Shown here: one piece after another, positions 60,916-64,000 of the stretch
How positions within the stretch are numbered: position 1 is the first letter of the stretch
Layout: each line of letters begins with the position of its first letter
Source: Gammaproteobacteria bacterium
GTDB taxonomy: Bacteria > Pseudomonadota > Gammaproteobacteria > Thiohalobacterales > Thiohalobacteraceae
DNA length: 64,000 nt
Direction of reading: 5' to 3'
NCBI GenBank assembly: GCA_018819175.1
Contig: JAHJQQ010000056.1
Span: forward strand, 19,856 to 83,855
Translations under genes and position numbers: made by a program
Notes under the pieces: generated by a model
Told to the model about the DNA's origin: nothing
What the model saw: only the letters and a program-made list of their open reading frames with translations
Databases searched by the model: none

Positions 60916-62550
60916 TCAGGTAATCACCGTCGGTTTATTGCGCCCGGTATGTTTGCGAATGCCGGCGATATCATCGGCGATCTTGATTAAATCGGCGAGA
61001 GCCACTTGACCATCCAGGCCCTGTTTCGCGGTATCGGCCTCATAGCGTTCCAGATAGACGCGTAATGTCGCGCCCTCGGTGCCGGTACCGGACAGGCGGA
61101 ACACGATGCGTGAACCATCTGTGAAGCCGATGCGGATACCCTGCTGTGTGCTGACACTGTGGTCGATGGGATCGGTGTAGGCGAAATCGTCGCTGAAGGC
61201 GACAGTATAGGCACCATAGGTTTGACCGGCGAGCGTGGCGAACTGCGCGCGCAGTGTGTCTATGAGTTTGTTCGCGCCTTCGGTGGGAACCCCTTCATAA
61301 TCGTGGCGTGAATAATAATTACGGCCAAAGCGCTGCCAGTGTTCGCGCGCGATTTCGGCAACCGATTGCTTGCGCACAGCGAGCAGGTTGAGCCAGAACA
61401 GCACGGCCCACAAACCATCCTTTTCGCGCACATGATCCGATCCGGTGCCGAAGCTTTCTTCGCCGCACAGCGTGACCTTGCCGGCATCCAGCAGATTGCC
61501 GAAGAATTTCCAGCCGGTCGGTGTTTCGTAGCAGGGAATGTTCAACGCTTCCGCCACACGGTCGGCTGCCTGACTGGTGGGCATGGAACGCGCAATGCCG
61601 ACAATACCGTTGCGGTAACCGGGCACTTGCGTCGCATTAGCCGCCAGGATAGCCAGGCTGTCGCTGGGCGTGACGAAGAAGTTGCCGCCGAGGATCATAT
61701 TGCGATCCCCGTCGCCATCGGACGCGGCGCCAAAGTCCGGCGCATTCTGGGCAAACAGAATCTCCACCAGTTCATGCGCGTAGGTAAGATTCGGATCGGG
61801 ATGGCCACCGCCGAAATCCTCCAGTGGTTGTGCATTCATCAGGCTGTCCGCCGGTGCGCCCAATCGCTTGACCAGGATCTCCTGCGCATAAGGACCAGTG
61901 ATGGCATGCATGGCATCGAAGCGCATGCGGAACTGGCCATTGCCGAGCAGGGTGCGGATGGCCTCGAAGTCGAACAGGGATTCCATCAGTTCGGCATAGT
62001 CCGCGACCGGGTCTATGACCTCGACAATCATATCGCCGAGTTGTTGCTTGCCGAGTTCATCCAGCGGCAGGTCATCGGCCGGCAGGATGCGGTAGTGGTC
62101 GATGCTGAGACTGCGGGCATAAATAGCTTCGGTGACTTTTTCGGGTGCCGGGCCGCCATTGCCTATGTTGTATTTGATACCGAAGTCTTCGGTAGGACCG
62201 GCCGGGTTGTGGCTGGCCGAAAGCACGATGCCGCCATACGCCTGATATTTACGGATCACGCAGGAGGCTGCGGGTGTCGACAGCAGACCGGCACGGCCGA
62301 CCAGTACGCGTCCGATACCGTTCGCCGCAGCCATTTTCAAGATGGTCTGAATCGCCGTGAGGTTGTAATAGCGACCATCGCCACCCAGCACCAACGTGGC
62401 CCCCTGTATATCCGGCAGGCTGTCGAGAATCGACTGTACGAAGTTCTCCAGATAATGCGTTTGCTGGAAGACCGGTACTTTTTTGCGCAAGCCCGATGTG
62501 CCGGGTTTCTGGTCCTTATAGGCGGTGGTGCGAATGTCTGTGACCTGCAT
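60916..62550 (-). CDS. pgm: Alpha-D-glucose phosphate-specific phosphoglucomutase
   Basis: A 544-residue enzyme. The phosphoserine loop is VLSASHNPAGPTEDFGIKYN, the metal loop is ASDGDGDRNMILGG, the sugar loop is CGEESFGTGSDH, and the phosphate-binding end is RIVFRLSGTGTEGATLRVYL. It interconverts glucose-1- and glucose-6-phosphate. AAAGGGAC precedes ATG 62550. Because it feeds UDP-glucose, it supplies the precursor for the cyclic glucan synthase at 18-27 kb. Confidence 0.96.
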   Translation of the reverse strand: MQVTDIRTTAYKDQKPGTSGLRKKVPVFQQTHYLENFVQSILDSLPDIQGATLVLGGDGRYYNLTAIQTILKMAAANGIGRVLVGRAGLLSTPAASCVIRKYQAYGGIVLSASHNPAGPTEDFGIKYNIGNGGPAPEKVTEAIYARSLSIDHYRILPADDLPLDELGKQQLGDMIVEVIDPVADYAELMESLFDFEAIRTLLGNGQFRMRFDAMHAITGPYAQEILVKRLGAPADSLMNAQPLEDFGGGHPDPNLTYAHELVEILFAQNAPDFGAASDGDGDRNMILGGNFFVTPSDSLAILAANATQVPGYRNGIVGIARSMPTSQAADRVAEALNIPCYETPTGWKFFGNLLDAGKVTLCGEESFGTGSDHVREKDGLWAVLFWLNLLAVRKQSVAEIAREHWQRFGRNYYSRHDYEGVPTEGANKLIDTLRAQFATLAGQTYGAYTVAFSDDFAYTDPIDHSVSTQQGIRIGFTDGSRIVFRLSGTGTEGATLRVYLERYEADTAKQGLDGQVALADLIKIADDIAGIRKHTGRNKPTVIT

Positions 62551-62673
62551 GATGTCCCTTTAGCTGGCTGTGTAAATCGGGGGTAGTGAAGGATATTGTA
62601 CGCGCGCCGCTAAGGATGGTAACCGGTCGGCCCTGCGCGCGGCCATTCAGTTCGACTATGGTATGCTGCAGCT

Positions 62674-63198
62674 ATGTTGTTACGCGAACATACATCTGTC
62701 AGTCGCCGTCGCCAGGCTCACGACCTCGGCGAGCTCATGGCTATTTATGAGTGTAACTATATTCGTCTGAGGCAGTTGATTCCTGATTTGACGGCAGTGG
62801 GTGCTGGCGCCTGTTCGCTCACGTCCGGTGCGTTGGATCTGCATCTGCTGGTGACCGAGCGCAACCGCTACACCACCACCCTGACCCTGACCTATCAGTT
62901 CGAAGACGAGCAGGGCCGGTTCCCGGCGCCGGATATTCAGATCCGAATTTATCATGATGCGCGGCTGGCCGAGGTGCTCAGCTGTGGCCGTACCCGCAGT
63001 CAGCGTGGGGCTACCTACGACAGCTGGCGGCGTGACTATAACCTCAACGATAAATGGCGCATCAACCGTTTCCTGCAGAAATGGCTGGGTTATTGCCTGC
63101 GTCAGGGCCACCGTTTCAAGACCGTTCACCCCGATGAGCGCAGTCCCGCCGGTAACTGGCCTGATGTCCTCGCCGCGCTCTCAACTGATTCTCAGTAA
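62674..63198 (+). CDS. yqiB: DUF1249 family protein (YqiB-like)
   Basis: A 174-residue soluble protein. It has the family core LGELMAIYECNYIRLRQLIP, a strand-rich middle (TLTLTYQFEDEQGRFPAPDI), and the conserved C-terminus NLNDKWRINRFLQKWLGYCL. In E. coli yqiB is next to cpdA, but no cpdA is here. Function is not established. ATG 62674 has no strong ribosome site; a later ATG in the LMAIYE motif is possible but would cut the family N-terminus. Confidence 0.9.
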   Translation: MLLREHTSVSRRRQAHDLGELMAIYECNYIRLRQLIPDLTAVGAGACSLTSGALDLHLLVTERNRYTTTLTLTYQFEDEQGRFPAPDIQIRIYHDARLAEVLSCGRTRSQRGATYDSWRRDYNLNDKWRINRFLQKWLGYCLRQGHRFKTVHPDERSPAGNWPDVLAALSTDSQ

Positions 63199-63219
63199 CT
63201 AGCATAAAAACAATTAATT

Positions 63220-63243
63220 AAGCCCCAATTTTCAGGTGGGCTT
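63220..63243 (+). terminator. Possible terminator after the DUF1249 gene
   Basis: AAGCCC and GGGCTT form a stem around a 12-base loop, followed by ATCCCTTCTTT. The T-run is poor, so efficiency is uncertain. Confidence 0.45.
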
Positions 63244-63255
63244 ATCCCTTCTTTA

Positions 63256-63280
63256 ATGTTGATCAATTTACTCAACTACT
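63256..63280 (+). promoter_or_regulatory. Candidate type 1 IscR site 1 overlapping the iscR -35
   Basis: ATGTTGATCAATTTACTCAA followed by CTACT is palindromic and resembles the type 1 IscR consensus (ATAxYYGACTxxxxTAGTCRRxTAT form). It contains the likely -35 TTGATC (63259-63264). Autoregulation by [2Fe-2S]-IscR would repress here. Confidence 0.7.
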
Positions 63281-63287
63281 GTATAAA
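63259..63287 (+). promoter_or_regulatory. Candidate iscR operon promoter
   Basis: -35 TTGATC (63259-63264), a 17-base spacer, and -10 TATAAA (63282-63287). Start would be near 63294, about 56 bases before the iscR ATG. Confidence 0.72.
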
Positions 63288-63290
63288 TCG

Positions 63291-63316
63291 ATTCCCGACC
63301 AAAATACTCTGGTAAT
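63291..63316 (+). promoter_or_regulatory. Candidate type 1 IscR site 2 at the transcription start
   Basis: ATTCCCGACCAAAATACTCT followed by GGTAAT, again the type 1 pattern with CCGAC and a GG/CC mirrored half. Two tandem sites over the promoter match the E. coli iscR arrangement. Confidence 0.72.
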
Positions 63317-63349
63317 GGCGCAGCCATACCAGGAAGGGCAGGAACCTCG

Positions 63350-63829
63350 ATGAGACTTTCGACCAAAGGCCGTTACGCCGTTACCGCTATGCTCGACCTG
63401 GCCATCCATGATGGCAAAGGCCCCGTCACCTTGGCGGATATTTCTCAGTGCCAGGGCATATCACTTTCCTATCTTGAACAGCTGTTCGCCAAATTACGAC
63501 GTGATGGTTTAGTTGAGGGTGTGCGCGGTCCCGGTGGTGGTTACCGGCTTGCAAAGGCGGCCACGGACATCTCCATCGCCGACATCATCGGTGCCGTGGA
63601 TGAAAAGGTGGACGCGACACTCTGTGAGGGAAAAGAAAACTGCCAGGACGGCGAACGCTGTTTGACACACGATTTGTGGAGCAGTCTCAGCGCACAGATC
63701 TTCAACTATCTTGACGGTATCAATCTCGCCGATTTTCTCGCCCGCCCTTCGGTGCGCGCCATCATTGATCGGCAAACTGAAAATCAAATCGGCAAAGAGA
63801 AGATGACCTTTGCCGGTGGTTCCCGTTAA
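63350..63829 (+). CDS. iscR: Fe-S cluster-binding regulator IscR
   Basis: A 159-residue Rrf2-family regulator. It starts MRLSTKGRYAVTAMLDLAIH, with a winged-helix domain (LSYLEQLFAKLRRDGLVEGV) and the wing GPGGGYRL. The three cysteines C92, C98 and C104 with H107 ligate a [2Fe-2S] cluster. It senses the cell's Fe-S status and represses the isc operon. AGGAAC precedes ATG 63350. The candidate promoter and tandem operator sites lie 30-95 bases upstream. iscS follows. Confidence 0.97.
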   Translation: MRLSTKGRYAVTAMLDLAIHDGKGPVTLADISQCQGISLSYLEQLFAKLRRDGLVEGVRGPGGGYRLAKAATDISIADIIGAVDEKVDATLCEGKENCQDGERCLTHDLWSSLSAQIFNYLDGINLADFLARPSVRAIIDRQTENQIGKEKMTFAGGSR

Positions 63830-63845
63830 CGAGGTATTTACGGAC

Positions 63846-64000
63846 ATGACGTTAAAGACGCCGATCTATTTTGACTACAGCGCGACGACGCCGGTGGACG
63901 AGCGGGTAGCGGAGGCGATGTGCGCCTGCCTGACCCGCGAAGGCAACTATGGCAACCCGGCCTCGCGCAGCCACCCGTTCGGCTGGGACGCGGAAGCGGC
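63846..64000 (+). CDS. iscS: Cysteine desulfurase IscS, 5' part
   Basis: ATG 63846 opens a frame, cut by the window end after 51 complete codons: MTLKTPIYFDYSATTPVDER, then CLTREGNYGNPASRSHPFGW. YFDYSATTP and the GNPASRSH motif mark the N-terminus of IscS (sulfur donor for Fe-S assembly, PLP enzyme). It starts 16 bases after iscR stops, in the standard isc operon order. The active-site lysine and cysteine would lie outside the window. Confidence 0.95.
   Translation, partial: MTLKTPIYFDYSATTPVDERVAEAMCACLTREGNYGNPASRSHPFGWDAEA

Noticed and set aside
61339..62586. 415-codon plus-strand frame over pgm
   Set aside because: Antisense by-product; pgm on the other strand has all catalytic motifs.
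1..64000. tRNA or rRNA genes
   Set aside because: No cloverleaf-like sequence with the GTTCRANNC T-arm and matched acceptor stem, and no rRNA core motif, was noticed on either strand. A covariance search would settle this.

Overview
The window is chromosomal DNA from a gammaproteobacterium, probably a free-living environmental lineage of moderately high GC. The evidence is the set of gammaproteobacterial genes (iscR-iscS, ppsA/ppsR, orn, rsgA, nhaA, dsbB, dbpA, ffs-dnaX-ybaB-recR) and family-specific small proteins (DUF1249, DUF1415, DUF1840, DUF2058, DUF5062). I found no tRNA, rRNA, CRISPR array or intact insertion sequence.

Layout. 1-6.5 kb is a stress/ion region: the 3' part of a CPA2-type antiporter, two tandem UspE-like proteins, and an orphan V-type ATPase subunit I. 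Decayed remnants of a phosphoketolase and a sensor histidine kinase lie between them. 6.6-12.4 kb holds an alpha/beta hydrolase, a sulfotransferase-like protein, and an unusual overlapping pair: a large GT-A-like protein and an acetolactate-synthase-like ThDP enzyme. A cluster of palindromic repeats separates the two pairs. 12.7-18 kb carries a truncated copy of an exonuclease gene found intact at 29.7 kb, a CDF metal exporter, a DUF3096 miniprotein, a CbpM fragment coupled to class I aldolase, a small lipoprotein, DUF1840 and a TrhA/hemolysin-III protein. 18.2-27.1 kb is one 2,950-residue cyclic beta-1,2-glucan synthase. 27.3-40.9 kb holds a short orphan gene, a cold-shock gene with a long leader, adk, exonuclease, an Mqo-like oxidoreductase, a lipoprotein, dbpA, an ABC-2 exporter pair and several small conserved genes. 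41-44.3 kb is the classic ffs-dnaX-ybaB-recR block. 44.3-54.5 kb includes hinT, nhaA, a lipid-A-modification-like pair (eptA-like plus PAP2), dsbB, rsgA, phhB, a small cytochrome c, an M48 protease and orn. 54.8-64 kb contains ankyrin/coiled-coil genes, the divergent ppsA/ppsR pair, a DUF2167 protein, pgm, DUF1249, and the start of the isc operon with two tandem candidate IscR sites.

How the genes connect. Aldolase, PEP synthase with its regulator, and phosphoglucomutase outline gluconeogenic flow toward glucose-1-phosphate, the precursor of UDP-glucose, which the cyclic glucan synthase would use. The glucan synthase, eptA-like/PAP2, DsbB and M48 genes concern the envelope. UspE-like, antiporter, TrhA and CDF genes concern stress and ion homeostasis.

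Intergenic DNA is rich in short palindromic elements of several families. Some are nested within one another, and several share one border sequence. These, the gene remnants and the ThDP/GT-A pair are the least ordinary content.
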